A stretch of 64,000 nt of DNA, from positions 67,778,342 through 67,842,341 of the forward strand of contig OZ038488.1 in the NCBI GenBank assembly GCA_964036315.1, written 5' to 3'. Position 1 is the first letter of the stretch, and each line of letters starts with the position of its first letter. The position numbers were made by a program, and so were the translations under genes. Positions 1-11,378 of this stretch are shown here, piece by piece. The stretch comes from Acanthosepion esculentum. Taxonomy: Eukaryota; Mollusca; Cephalopoda; Sepiida; Sepiidae. The notes under the pieces are model-generated. The model ran no database searches, was not told the DNA's origin, and worked only from the letters and a program-made list of their open reading frames with translations.

Positions 1-3000
1 GAATCTCCCTTCCAGTGGTTATATTCTTATTCATATAAATTCGTAGAATCATTCACTTTATGAATCTCCCTTCCAGTGGTTATATTCTTATTCATATTAA
101 TTGATAGAATCATTCACTTTATGAATCTCCCTTCCAGTGGTTATATTCTTATTCATATAAATTCATAGAATCATTCACTTTATGAATCTCCCTTCCAGTG
201 GTTATATTCTTATTCATATTAATTCATAGAATCATTCACTTTATGAATCTCCCTTCCAGTGGTTATATCCTTATTCATATAAATTCATAGAATCATTCAC
301 TTTATGAATCTCCCTTCCAGTGGTTATATTCTTATTCATATTAATTGATAGAATCATTCACTTTATGAATCTCCCTTCCAGTGGTTATATTCTTATTCAT
401 ATTAATTGATAGAATCATTCACTTTATGAATCTCCCTTCCAGTGGTTACATCCTTATTCATATAAATTCATAGAATCATTCACTTTATGAATCTCCCTTC
501 CAGTGGTTATATTCTTATTCATATTAATTGATAGAATCATTCTCTTTATGAATCTCCCTTCCAGTGGTTATATTCTTATTCATATTAATTGATAGAATCA
601 TTCACTTTATGAATCTCTCTTCCAGTGGTTATATTCTTATTCATATTAATTGATAGAATGATTCACTTTATGAATCTCCCTTCCAGTGGTTATATCCTTA
701 TTCATATAAATTCATAGAATCATTCACTTTATGAATCTCCCTTCCAGTGGTTATATTCTTATTCATATAAATTCATAGAATCATTCACTTTATGAATCTC
801 CCTTCCAGTGGTTATATTCTTATTCATATTAATTCATAGAATCATTCACTTTATGAATCTCCCTTCCAGTGGTTATATCCTTATTCATATAAATTCGTAG
901 AATCATTCACTTTATGAATCTCCCTTCCAGTGGTTATATTCTTATTCATATTAATTGATAGAATCATTCACTTTATGAATCTCCCTTCCAGTGGTTATAT
1001 TCTTATTCATATTAATTCATAGAATCATTCACTTTATGAATCTCCCTTCCAGTGGTTATATCCTTATTCATATAAATTCATAGAATCATTCACTTTATGA
1101 ATCTCCCTTCCAGTGGTTATATTCTTATTCATATTAATTCATAGAATCATTCACTTTATGAATCTCCCTTCCAGTGGTTATATCCTTATTCATATAAATT
1201 CGTAGAATCATTCACTTTATGAATCTCCCTTCCAATGGTTATATTCTTATTCATATACATTCATAGAATCATTCACTTTATGAATCTCCCTTCCAGTGGT
1301 TATATTCTTATTCATATTAATTGATAGAATCATTCACTTTATGAATCTCCCTTCCAGTGGTTATATCCTTATTCATATAAATTCATAGAATCATTCACTT
1401 TATGAATCTCCCTTCCAGTGGTTATATTCTTATTCATATAAATTCGTAGAATCATTCACTTTATGAATCTCTCTTCCAGTGGTTATATTCTTATTCATAT
1501 TAATTGATAGAATCATTCACTTTATGAATCTCCCTTCCAGTGGTTATATTCTTATTCATATTAATTCATAGAATCATTCACTTTATGAATCTCCCTTCCA
1601 GTGGTTATATCCTTATTCATATAAATTCATAGAATCGTTCACTTTATGAATCTCCCTTCCAGTGGTTATATTCTTAGTCATATAAATTCGTAGAATCATT
1701 CACTTTATGAATCTCCCTTTCGGGTATTTATATTCTTATTCATATTAATTGATAGAATCATTCACTTTATGAATCTCCCTTCCAGTGGTTATATTCTTAT
1801 TCATATAAATTCATAGAATCATTCACTTTATGAATCTCCCTTCCAGTGGTTATATCCTTATTCATATAAATTCATAGAATCATTCACTTTATGAATCTCC
1901 CTTCCAGTGGTTATATTCTTATTCATATAAATTCGTAGAATCATTCACTTTATGAATCTCTCTTCCAGTGGTTATATTCTTATTCATATTAATTGATCGA
2001 ATCATTCACTTTATGAATCTCCCTTCCAGTGGTTATATTCTTATTCATATTAATTCATAGAATCATTCACTTTATGAATCTCCCTTCCAGTGGTTATATC
2101 CTTATTCATATAAATTCATAGAATCATTCACTTTATGAATCTCCCTTTCGGGTATTTATATTCTTATTCATATAAATTCGTAGAATCATTCAGTTTATGA
2201 ATCTCCCTTTCGGGTATTTATATTCTTATTCATATTAATTGATAGAATCATTCACTTTATGAATCTCCCTTCCAGTGGTTATATTCTTATTCATATAAAT
2301 TCGTAGAATCATTCACTTTATGAATCTCCCTTCCAGTGGTTATATTCTTATTCATATAAATTCATAGAATCATTCACTTTATGAATCTCCCTTCCAGTGG
2401 TTATATTCTTATTCATATAAATTCATAGAATCATTCACTTTATGAATCTCCCTTCCAGTGGTTATATTCTTATTCATATTAATTGATAGAATCATTCACT
2501 TTATGAATCTCCCTTCCAGTGGTTATATCCTTATTCATATAAATTCATAGAATCATTCACTTTATGAATCTCCCTTCCAGTGGTTATATTCTTATTCATA
2601 TAAATTCATAGAATCATTCACTTTATGAATCTCCCTTCCAGTGGTTATATTATTATTCATATAAATTCAGAGAATCATTCACTTTATGAATCTCCCTTCC
2701 AGTGGTTATATCCTTATTCATATAAATTCATAGAATCATTCACTTTATGAATCTCCCTTCCAGTGGTTATATCCTTATTCATATAAATTCATAGAATCAT
2801 TCACTTTATGAATCTCCCTTTCGGGTATTTATATTCTTATTCATATAAATTCGTAGAATCATTCACTTTATGAATCTCCCTTTCGGGTATTTATATTCTT
2901 ATTCATATTAATTCATAGAATCATTCACTTCATGAATCTCCCTTCCAGTGGTTATATCCTTATTCATATAAATTCGTAGAATCATTCACTTTATCAATCT

Positions 3001-3535
3001 CCCTTCCAGTGGTTATATTCTTATTCATATAAATTCATAGAATCATTCACTTTATGAATCTCCCTTCCAGTGGTTATATTCTTATTCATATAAATTCATA
3101 GAATCATTCACTTTATGAATCTCCCTTCCAGTGGTTATATTCTTATTCATATTAATTGATAGAATCATTCACTTTATGAATCTCCCTTCCAGTGGTTATA
3201 TCCTTATTCATATAAATTCATAGAATCATTCACTTTATGAATCTCCCTTCCAGTGGTTATATTCTTATTCATATAAATTCATAGAATCATTCACTTTATG
3301 AATCTCCCTTCCAGTGGTTATATTATTATTCATATAAATTCAGAGAATCATTCACTTTATGAATCTCCCTTCCAGTGGTTATATTCTTATTCATATAAAT
3401 TCATAGAATCATTCGTTTTATAAATCTCCCTTCCAGTGGTTATATTCTTATTCATATAAATTCATAGAATCATTCACTTTATGAATCTCCCTTCCAGTCC
3501 TTATATTCTTATTCATATAAATTCATAGAATCATT
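1..3535. repeat. 61-bp satellite array
   Basis: Head-to-tail array of a 61-bp unit that starts gaatctcccttccagtgg. It has 57 full units and a final partial one, and the left end is cut by the window. Five units (near 1,710, 2,141, 2,203, 2,814 and 2,875) carry a tttcgggtattt block and are 62 bp long, which exactly accounts for the total length. Variants at the tattaattgat, ataaattcat and ataaattcgt positions recur in the same order. No open reading frame runs through it. The decayed last unit (3,483-3,535) marks the array edge. Confidence 0.98.
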
Positions 3536-3619
3536 ATTCAATCACCAAAGAATTTTTCCTGTCTTTCAATGAGGAAAGCAATGTTCCAATTCCATTTGCG
3601 TTTATTATATAAATTATAA
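3536..3619. other. Array flank, nothing recognised
   Basis: Single-copy-looking AT-rich sequence at the right border of the satellite. I see no gene, RNA or repeat signature here. Confidence 0.4.
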
Positions 3620-3695
3620 ATATCCTTGGGAAAGGTATGAATGCACCTCTTCCATCCGCAAGGTATGTGTTAATTGGTAAGATGTATCCCTAAAC
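3620..3695 (+). repeat. SINE-A fragment (tail body)
   Basis: Contains the block ccttgggaaaggtatgaat followed by a degenerate tggtaagatgtat, as in the SINE copies at 32.8 and 46.4 kb. The tRNA-like head is missing. Confidence 0.6.
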
Positions 3696-3884
3696 CATTA
3701 TCTCAAAAAAAAAGTTTGACAATATAAAAATATTATTCTGGCTTGAAATAACCTGCAAAGGGTTAAGCTGTAGGAAACAATCAATCAATGACATTATTAT
3801 TCTGTTATCAATATATTTCCTGGATTTTTCTTTTGACTTTACAGCACACTTCATATAAATTGTATAGAGTGAGTTCAATGCAAA

Positions 3885-4045
3885 ATAAGTAACAGGTCTG
3901 TCCAACAAACTGAATTGACAAAGTTTGCAATAAGTAATAATAAAAAAAGACAAGAAGAGGTCAAAAAATAATATAAAGCAAACAAACAATATATGCAAGG
4001 CAAATTAACAGTAATAAGGCGAAACAACGGCAGTATGGCAAAAAG
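3885..4045 (-). repeat. Dispersed repeat, also at 10.30 kb
   Basis: The reverse complement matches 10,295-10,440 over about 140 bp, including gccttattactgttaattt and cttattgcaaactttg. The class is unknown. The hydrophobic reading frames seen through both copies follow from their T-rich sequence and are not convincing proteins. Confidence 0.65.
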
Positions 4046-5504
4046 GATGAACCTTGCTGTAAAAAAAAAATCCTCATAATCTATATAATTTTCACTTCCT
4101 ATTATCTTCTCTTACATTCATGTTGCACACTTCATTTGTCATTGCCATTTTAACTGTAAACCTCGACCTTGAGTGGCTCTCAAGCCTTTTATTGAGTGAA
4201 TGTTAATGCTGAAAAAGCCCCAAAAGATAACATGACATACAGTGAGTGTTTGAGAGCAGCCAGTTGTTGCCTTTGAAAAGAAGTATGAAATTTGCCAAGT
4301 TTCTTACCTGCTGAAAGATGTCTCTAGCGTCATTTTGATTTTTCTATCTGGGAGGCTGTGCATCAAGAAAAAGATGAAAAAATAAGAGTATTTGGGAGGG
4401 ATGTGTGAGAAATTGAAAGCTTTCTCACCTGCATTTTTTTTTTTTTGCCTTTATATTTTTGGATTTATTATCCAGTTTTCATACTTAATTCCTTTCTGCC
4501 TCATTAGAACGAGAGATCAAGATTAACTATGCTGAAAATTTGGTCATGTGTAATCTCCCTTACCAGAAGTCAAAGTTAAGAACACAATCAAAATATTTGC
4601 TTATTGATACACCAGTTTTTAGGTATTCCTAAACTTATTCTCAGAACACAGAAAGAAATATTGTATTTTCTTCTTGAATCTAATGTCCAGATTGGTTTGA
4701 ACAAATCTCTATAAATTTTTATAAATAATAGTCATTTCATTGCAAAATACATGTGAGAATGCTCAATAAACAGGACTAATGCATGCATGCATTATAGTCC
4801 ATAAGCAAACTATTTTCCTCCTTTTTTTTTTTAGCCAGTATTACACAGAGCTGTGATGGCTTCCTTTGAACTAATAGTAAATGTTGTAATGTAAGCAAAA
4901 GAGTGTGTTGAGATTGGGGGGAAAAACACCTACCTGATTACTCTCTCAGTAACTCTGGAAATAATAGGCAGAGAGGGAAAAGAGATGGGTAGTAACAAAA
5001 ATGACACTGTCTCAGAAACCACAGAAACTTTAGAAACAAAGTTCCCATGGGACCAATTTCCCAAGATGCCATGTCTTGCCAACTGCTGACTTCTGGTTTT
5101 CCTATCGCTTTTATTACAAAGACCAGTTGTCCAGTTGCAGAGAGGCCTGTATCTAGACATGCCAAGCCCTCCTGCTGCTTACGGGGGAAACCTGGATGTA
5201 ACTGATGTTGACAATCATGTCCACACGTGATTCAGGGCCTCTTTTGTGTCTGTACCGACACGCATTTGTCACAGTAAAGCATGTTGTCATCTAAAGTGCC
5301 ATAGGTGATATATCCATGGGCAATTTGTCAAAAATTGGCATGCTGTGTCCTAGTCTTGTTTGTTTGAACAATTGAACAATTGTACTAAGCTCAAGGAGCC
5401 TATTTTCTGTCATGGGTTGAAGTAGTTAAGCCAGTTTCTTTCTTCAAGATGACATGCAAGGTGGATTTGTTTCTAGCCTTTGTCTAAAGAGACAGGACCT
5501 ACAA
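4046..5504. other. Unclassified AT-rich stretch
   Basis: No gene is supported. At 4,150-4,196 a short motif (ccttgagtggctctcaagcc) resembles the 3' tail of LINE family C seen at 51.7 and 57.7 kb. Poly-T runs occur near 4,434 and 4,824. Short overlapping frames at 4,930-5,165 (minus) have no recognisable domain. Confidence 0.4.
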
Positions 5505-5665
5505 GGCAGCAGGTGGTTGGAATTCAGAATTGTCCTTCTTGTAGACTGGTTGCCAGTCCAGGCTGTAATCTATCCTGCTATTTACCCATAGCTGGAGGGA
5601 GAAGAGATGGATTCACACCTTTCCTAAGGGTATTAGCTCATAAGTGAATGCAATAAACCCAGCAC

Positions 5666-5668
<3 letters not shown>
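5505..5668 (-). repeat. SINE-A copy, head missing
   Basis: Reverse-strand SINE body with the hallmark blocks actggttgccagtccaggct, ctgctatttacccatagctg and cataagtgaatgcaat. It stops at a TA array, so the tRNA-like head is lost. Confidence 0.8.

Positions 5669-5704
<36 letters not shown>
5669..5704. repeat. (TA)n microsatellite
   Basis: About 18 TA units directly at the truncated end of the SINE copy. Confidence 0.95.
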
Positions 5705-5706
<2 letters not shown>

Positions 5707-5849
5707 GTGTGTGTATTAATAATAAATATACATTATTACCTCACAACTCATGAGGTAAAAAAAATCTATGCTTATCATTAATATATAAATTATAGGTCTC
5801 TTATTATACATTGCTGGTGCTAATAAAATAGTGCTCAATGTGAATATTA

Positions 5850-5879
5850 TATATATATATATAAGAGAGAGAGAGAGAT
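5850..5879. repeat. (TA)n(GA)n microsatellite
   Basis: Compound TA then GA run, preceded at 5,830 by a gtgctcaatg motif that recurs next to other TA arrays in this window. Confidence 0.9.
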
Positions 5880-5978
5880 AAATCAAATGACCAGATATAA
5901 GCAAGCAAATAAATAATCATCAAATTTATTCATGAGGTGTAAACATAACAGTACTCGATGTGGTTATACAGAACAAAG

Positions 5979-6197
5979 ATATATATTAATAAATATACAT
6001 ATAAAAATAGCTACGTTTAGGTGTGTGACTTAAGTTTTACTGGTTTTCCAGCTCATTAGGCACAAAGTATATCTTATGTTTTTTATAAAATAAATAAATA
6101 AAAAATATAAGATATACTTTGTGCCTGTTGAACTGGAAAACCAGCAAAACTTAAATTCCACACCTAAACGTAGCTATTTTTATATGTATATTTATTA

Positions 6198-6206
<9 letters not shown>
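5979..6206. mobile_element. Fold-back (MITE-like) element, about 100-bp arms
   Basis: The left arm (about 5,979-6,080) and right arm (about 6,106-6,206) are near-perfect reverse complements. They share agctacgtttaggtgtg and gcacaaagtatatcttat and are separated by a short A/T loop. There is no coding capacity. The ends run into TA-rich sequence, as expected for an element that targets TA. The class is inferred from structure only. Confidence 0.85.
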
Positions 6207-6227
<21 letters not shown>

Positions 6228-6230
<3 letters not shown>

Positions 6231-6432
6231 ATTATTTATTCGAAAATTATAACAAATATGTTATAAAATCACTACAAAAATAGACATTTTGTTTCAACAC
6301 TTCTAGTGTCTTATCAAGTGATGGTGTTGAATGTAGAATAATCTTGATAAAACACCAGAGGTGTTGCAACAAAATGGCTATTTTTGTAGTTATTTTATAA
6401 CATATTTATGTTATAATTTTTGAATAAATAAT
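6228..6432. mobile_element. Second fold-back element, about 95-bp arms
   Basis: The arms at about 6,228-6,325 and 6,335-6,432 pair almost throughout: aattatttattc pairs with gaataaataatt, and ataacaaatatgttataa pairs with its counterpart. A half copy lies at 18,680-18,792. A tattgagcac motif follows at 6,451. Confidence 0.85.
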
Positions 6433-6487
6433 TATATTTGCTCTACTCTGTATTGAGCACACTTTTAATAATAGTATTTTTTTGGTT

Positions 6488-6560
6488 ATTGGAATTTATT
6501 CCGTATACACCAATCCTATACTTGTGTATGTATGTATGTATGTATGTGTGTGTGCGTGTG

Positions 6561-6594
<34 letters not shown>

Positions 6595-6650
6595 TACACA
6601 AGTATAGGATTGGTGAATTTATTCCGTATACACCAATCCTATTCTTGTGC

Positions 6651-6698
<48 letters not shown>

Positions 6699-6700
6699 CC
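6488..6700. repeat. Palindromic microsatellite cluster
   Basis: The block caccaatcctatacttgtg is followed by (TATG)n, (TG)n and (TA)n, then (CA)n and the exact inverted copy cacaagtataggattggtg. A third, direct copy of the tattccgtatacaccaatcc block begins at 6,620 and leads into another TG/TA/CA run. Frames on both strands here encode only dipeptide repeats. Confidence 0.9.
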
Positions 6701-6719
6701 TATTTTCCTGTGTATAATA

Positions 6720-7063
6720 CCAGAAACTTTTAGCAATAATTAAAGGCAAATAAGAGAGATCAGAATACAAACGAGTATGTTTTCAGAAATTTTTACTCTC
6801 TTATTTGAAATGGCAATATTGCAAATACACTTAATTTTGTTCACAGGATAAAGTTTGTTTATATTTTGATTTTCATGTTTTCTTATAAAGTTTTCTTGCT
6901 TCATTTTTAATGAAAGACACTATCTTTTTATTTTCATAGTTTATTATCATAGAGGGATATAATAAAGTCATATCAAACAGAAATGTATGAAGGTAATGTA
7001 TTACGGCTATTTGTCAACTTTCCCCAAAAATTTGAAAATATATTTTAAAAGGGAAATTATTTT
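6720..7063. other. AT-rich, nothing recognised
   Basis: No repeat, RNA or coding signature found. Confidence 0.4.
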
Positions 7064-7356
7064 TTAATCGACTTTACCCCATTCAAGGCAGTACAGCCAC
7101 TAAGACACAAGGGGGTTACTGGGTGTGGAAGAATTAGAATCTTTACTAAGGAGCAAGAACAAAAGAGTAATCAGGAGGACAGTAGAAAGTGATTGACATT
7201 GTGTTTAAATTTTTGAAGATTAAAGTTGGCTGGAAAGCATGGAGACGGAAGAGAGTTCCACAAGTGAGAAGTGTGAGAAAATAAATTCTTAGCATAGAAT
7301 TTATTGTTACATCTAGCCAACTCAACTGTATATTGGTGAGACCTTGTCACCAATCC
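7064..7356 (-). pseudogene. CR1/L2-like LINE 3' end (family B)
   Basis: The minus-strand frame at 7,171-7,353 encodes the last part of a non-LTR reverse transcriptase ORF2. Visible are RSHQYTVELARCN, HLWNSLPSPCFP and NLQKFKHNVNHFL, a C-terminal signature shared by all family B copies in this window. The 3' untranslated tail continues down to 7,064 (ttaccccattcaaggc). The reverse transcriptase core is absent, so this is a dead, 5'-truncated insertion. A SINE abuts its 5' side. Confidence 0.85.
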
Positions 7357-7363
7357 AGTCAGT

Positions 7364-7640
7364 CAGTTATGTGCCATGCATGATACACACATAAGTGATC
7401 ATGTATCTTTCGATACATAACTGACAAGGTAGATTTTTTCCGACAGTTGCCATTTCTTTCTGCAGTAGACCAGTTACCATCCAAGGCTATAGAACCCAGT
7501 CTGTCCTGCTATTTACCCATAGCTGGGGGGAGAAGGGATATTAGAACATAAGTGAATGTAATGGATTTGACTGGAATTCGAATTTGGCTCTCTGATTCCT
7601 CAATCTGAGCCGCTATCCATTACTCCACTGTTCCTCCTAC
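7364..7640 (-). repeat. SINE-A, full-length type, tRNA-derived head
   Basis: On the minus strand the head reads gtggagtaatggatagcgg (A-box region) and later aaattcgaattccagtc (B-box-like). The body block tgctatttacccatagctg follows. The 3' tail carries a self-complementary atgtatctttcgatacat. The same tail occurs at 24.71 kb, which defines a long subtype. Confidence 0.85.
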
Positions 7641-7737
7641 TCTGCTGTGTTTAAATTCCTGAAGTCTATGCTCCATAGTGAAGTGTGATATTTATTTTGT
7701 AATAAAATACAAAATTGTGGCACAAGGCCAAAAGTTA

Positions 7738-8130
7738 GTCATGGGGAAAGGATTGTGGTCTTCTGTCATAATTAAATTTAGCTAGCCACAATCACTGACC
7801 CAAACATTCCACAATATTACTTACACCAAAACAACACATTTCTTTCTTACCATTCTTACTACACCTACCATAATACCTCAGAATCTCCAGGAAGTCCTAA
7901 CTTGTCCCCATATGTACAATTCTTGTTTGTTGAGGAAGGGGGAATTAAACAACAATTTAAAAGTCTAAACTCCAATGTGTATTTACAATATGAAGTAAGC
8001 TATTTACAAGAAACTAAATAAAATAGTTTTAGTAAAAACCACAATCCTTAATTATAGTAGAAACATCAATTAATCTGATGAAATCAATGTAGGACTTTCA
8101 TAATATAAAACACTCCTTCGTCCAACCATG
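7738..8130 (-). repeat. Repeat F copy 1 (possibly LTR-derived)
   Basis: About 390 bp aligned with 23,848-24,238 over its whole length. Shared blocks include gctagccacaa, ccccatatgtacaattc and tttaataatataaaaca. Both copies contain a G-rich run followed by aataaa-like sequence. I could not find paired LTRs, a primer-binding site or target duplications, so the class is open. Confidence 0.7.
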
Positions 8131-9900
8131 CACTCAAACTCGCACTCATTCAAAAGCAACAAACACACTCAAAATACTAATGCTTCCTGCATCCACCAGA
8201 GAACTGACATCTCTGATCACATAATGGTGGAGGGGAAGGGGAATTAAACTAAAGAAAGTTGGGGCAAAAATAAGAGACCAATGAGCTTACATCCTCTAGA
8301 TAAGTAAACTTTGAAATAAGGCAAATAACCCTAAACTAACCTAATTTTGGACTGGGTTGCCAAAATTCAGTCCAATTAGAACAATATTCTAATGCCTAAC
8401 CAGCATCAAAGTGCCACTCTAAATAAGCCCCTCTTACTTGATACAAACACACAAGACTCACCCACCTTCTGCCAAATTCTGATGAAGGAAGCTGCTGCCT
8501 TTGTATCCTAATCTTGACTTTAAGCTGATGCTTAAAGAACAAGATCATTTGGGAAGAGGTGAACTTCTTGCCTCCATAGACTTCCTTCCAACCCAGGGAC
8601 TTCACCGCCCCATCACAGTGAACACAGTTTGGAGATTTTTCCAAGTCTGCTTGCCAAACAAAATCTTTTGCCAACCTAGAGGGCCCTTCAAATCACCAGC
8701 CAGGTGAGTGATGCCTCATCATTATTGGCATTTCAACCACAGCCACCAAAGCCATATTGAGTGAGCTTCATCAGACCAAGCTCACCTATCAGATCATCTT
8801 GAGCAGACCCCCTAACTAACACATAATATAATGCCCTACAGGACAATCCCTGGACATCAGAGAGCCCATCCATCACACAAGAATTGTTTCAGCACAATCT
8901 GTGCACTCAACTTAGGGTAAATGGGGGCCCTCATCCTCACTTGAGTGCACACTTTTCTGGGATGGGAATTTGTTATGGGCATCTTCCTTCCAGAATTTGC
9001 CCTCACCATCCAATTGCTGACACATTCAATCTAGGAACATAGTGCGAAGTTTGTTGACAAATCTCAATGCTATGCATATACAGAGCATCTTCAAAAGGGA
9101 GGAGGTGCCAGATCTCACAAAGTATGTTGCGGGCCATGCTTCCCCACAAGAAGGAGAACATGAGCCTTACTAATGTCATTAGAGTGGCAGACAGAAGTGG
9201 AAGTATAGAGAGTCAGTAAAGGAGAATCTGGTAGATGTGTGAGGCACATAGTTCTGTCCTCCCCATTAAGGAAAGATTCCTCAGGAACCACAGATGCACT
9301 GAAACCTTGACCTTCTGCACTTCTGACTGACCAATTCATTTCCAAGAGGAGATTGGGACCGAACCTGACACCGAGTATCTTGACCAGTCAATCCATCCAG
9401 ACAAAAGGCCTGGTAAGAGAAACTCCTTTCCATGCACCCAACTGCAAGCCAACATACTTATTGCTGTTGATCTTGGCCCCTGTTACTGTCTCTGATTTTT
9501 TTCCAAATTTGTTAATCTTGGCTCTGCTTGACACATGTTTCGAAACGTTGTCAGAATTGTTGTACCATGGGGTCATATTATATTTGAGGATGTAATTCAT
9601 TGCCTGTTTTTAGTATCAGCAGCATGGGGTGGTATTATACTCAAGCCATATTATACCCCCAAAAATTGGAAGTGAAAGAGAAGGAAACAGTTTAAGACTA
9701 AAGAAGCAGAAACCCTAGTATAAATTTCAGTTTTCAGGCAGAGACATTAGAAGTATAGAGTTTAAGTAGAATTTAGAAGGAACTGGAAACCAAATCATAA
9801 ACAGAAAACAAGGGATAAACCTCGACTCCTGTTCAAAAAACTGGGAAGGAGTGTGAACCGGACAATAGGTGAACTTATCTACTATTGTGAAAAAAATTAA
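8131..9900. other. Unclassified, probably old mobile-element interior
   Basis: A purine run (ggtggaggggaaggggaatt, 8,226-8,245) resembles a polypurine tract, which hints at an LTR element next to repeat F. Minus-strand frames at 8,396-8,674 (92 aa) and 9,115-9,345 (76 aa) and a plus-strand frame at 9,353-9,595 (80 aa) show no motif I recognise. Composition is more GC-rich than the surroundings, consistent with a decayed coding region. Confidence 0.35.
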
Positions 9901-10294
9901 AATAAATAAATAGTAAAATTTTTTACTGTTTCAAGAGTGTTGGGATAAAAAGTAACAATAACATAAATTAAACTACTAATAAAATAAACTAGCAAGAACC
10001 TGCAGAAATTACCTAGTATTTTTCATTTTTTCACGTTATCCCACAGGCTGTTATTTAAAGAAGTAAGGGAGTGTTGGTTCCAATCCAAAAATGGAAATAA
10101 CTGCAAAATACATTTCCCTTCCCAATTTATAAGCAGAAGCATGCAAATGCATGCTGGGATTTCTCACCAGCCAATAACATGGGCCCCTTGTTGGTATCAT
10201 CTGACTCATTTGCAGTCTGCCTTGCCTTAATGTCAGAATGCTATGTTCATTTATCCAAATTTGCTTGTGTGTGTGTCAACCCCAATTCCTAGTT

Positions 10295-10440
10295 TGTGAA
10301 CTTTTTGCCTTACTGCCGTTGTTTTGCCTTATTACTGTTAATTTGCCTTACATATGTATTATTATTATTTTTGCCCTGTTCTTTTCTTTTTTATTGTTTA
10401 TTGCAATCTTTGTTAATCCTTTTTGTTGGGCAGTTCTGCA
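10295..10440 (+). repeat. Dispersed repeat, also at 3.89 kb
   Basis: Inverted partner of 3,885-4,045, with gccttattactgttaattt conserved exactly. The overlapping 80-aa hydrophobic frame (10,238-10,480) is driven by T-rich sequence and is not supported as a gene. Confidence 0.65.
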
Positions 10441-10649
10441 TTATTTACATTTAACCTGTAATTCAGTCTACCAGTTGTAAATTTGAAAAGACTCAAAATC
10501 GTTAAGGTTTTTCCATTTCACTGAATCGGACATTAAGCACCTGAGTTGTCATTACCGTTTTCTCTTTCCATTACTGTTCTTTGGCTTTTCTCCCTAAAAT
10601 CAAACAGCAGCTTTTCTTTTTTTTTCTTTCATCTTTTTCCATTTACCAT

Positions 10650-10730
10650 ATATACTTGTGTATCATGTGACTTTTGAAGACCTAATTTTGAAGCTAATTT
10701 TAAGGGGGTCACATCATACATGAGATATAA
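10650..10730. mobile_element. Short inverted-repeat element
   Basis: An outer pair, cttgtgtatcatgtgac near 10,656 and gtcacatcatacatgag near 10,708, are reverse complements with few mismatches about 35 bp apart. This looks like a small MITE or a transposon end. The wider sequence resembles repeat G. Confidence 0.5.
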
Positions 10731-11144
10731 AATGAGCGTATATACTGCTAGCCCTGGATACATTGTTGACCAAACTATATATCCATTTACTGTAGTCAAA
10801 AAGTACATCTGTAATTAAAATAAACATGATTTTGATAAAACTAATGTCTTACTTAACTGTATCCAATAATAATGCATATAATATTCACATATTAGTATCA
10901 TATTATAAAATACAAACACAGCAAATATGCAATTTTTTCATTGTTTACATTTATAAGATGTTTAGCTGTTTCTCATTCGGTTGTTTATGGTTGTATGTGT
11001 TTACACAAACAGTATAATGTTACTAACGATACTTTTATCATTCTCTTTTACTTTTTAACTTATTTAACTAGAAGATGGAATAAAGAGATAGAGAAAAAGA
11101 GGTTAGTCTATTGGAATTTGGTCTCCCAAAAAAGGAACTCACAT

Positions 11145-11378
11145 GAAATACGAGATATAGGATAAAATCAGTTTTTATAAGTGAAAATTCGGGGATTACA
11201 CAATACATGAGATAGCATGTTATGTGAATAATATATATATATGATAATCAAAATGGAATGGTTCATTACTTATCTGAAGCAATAACAGAACATGAAATAC
11301 ATAGGTACTCACCACAAGACTTGTTATTGTACCATTATCTCTAGCAATACATGTATACAGCTTCAACCTACCCTAAAG
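11145..11378. repeat. Repeat G copy 1
   Basis: About 230 bp, direct copy of 13,995-14,225 at roughly 90% identity. The 3' half (gtaccattatctctagcaat and on to cttcaacctaccct) is essentially identical. The internal atacatgagat motif is shared with 10.7 kb, suggesting a DNA-transposon-derived family. It has no coding capacity. Confidence 0.8.

Noticed and set aside
1..3535. CRISPR array
   Set aside because: There are no unique spacers; the whole 61-bp unit repeats head to tail, as in a eukaryotic satellite.
6438..6743. 101-aa and 97-aa frames on both strands
   Set aside because: They encode translated TG, TA and CA dinucleotide repeats.
8396..9345. Gypsy-type integrase remnant
   Set aside because: The minus-strand frames faintly suggested it, but no zinc-binding HHCC pattern or catalytic DDE spacing can be traced.
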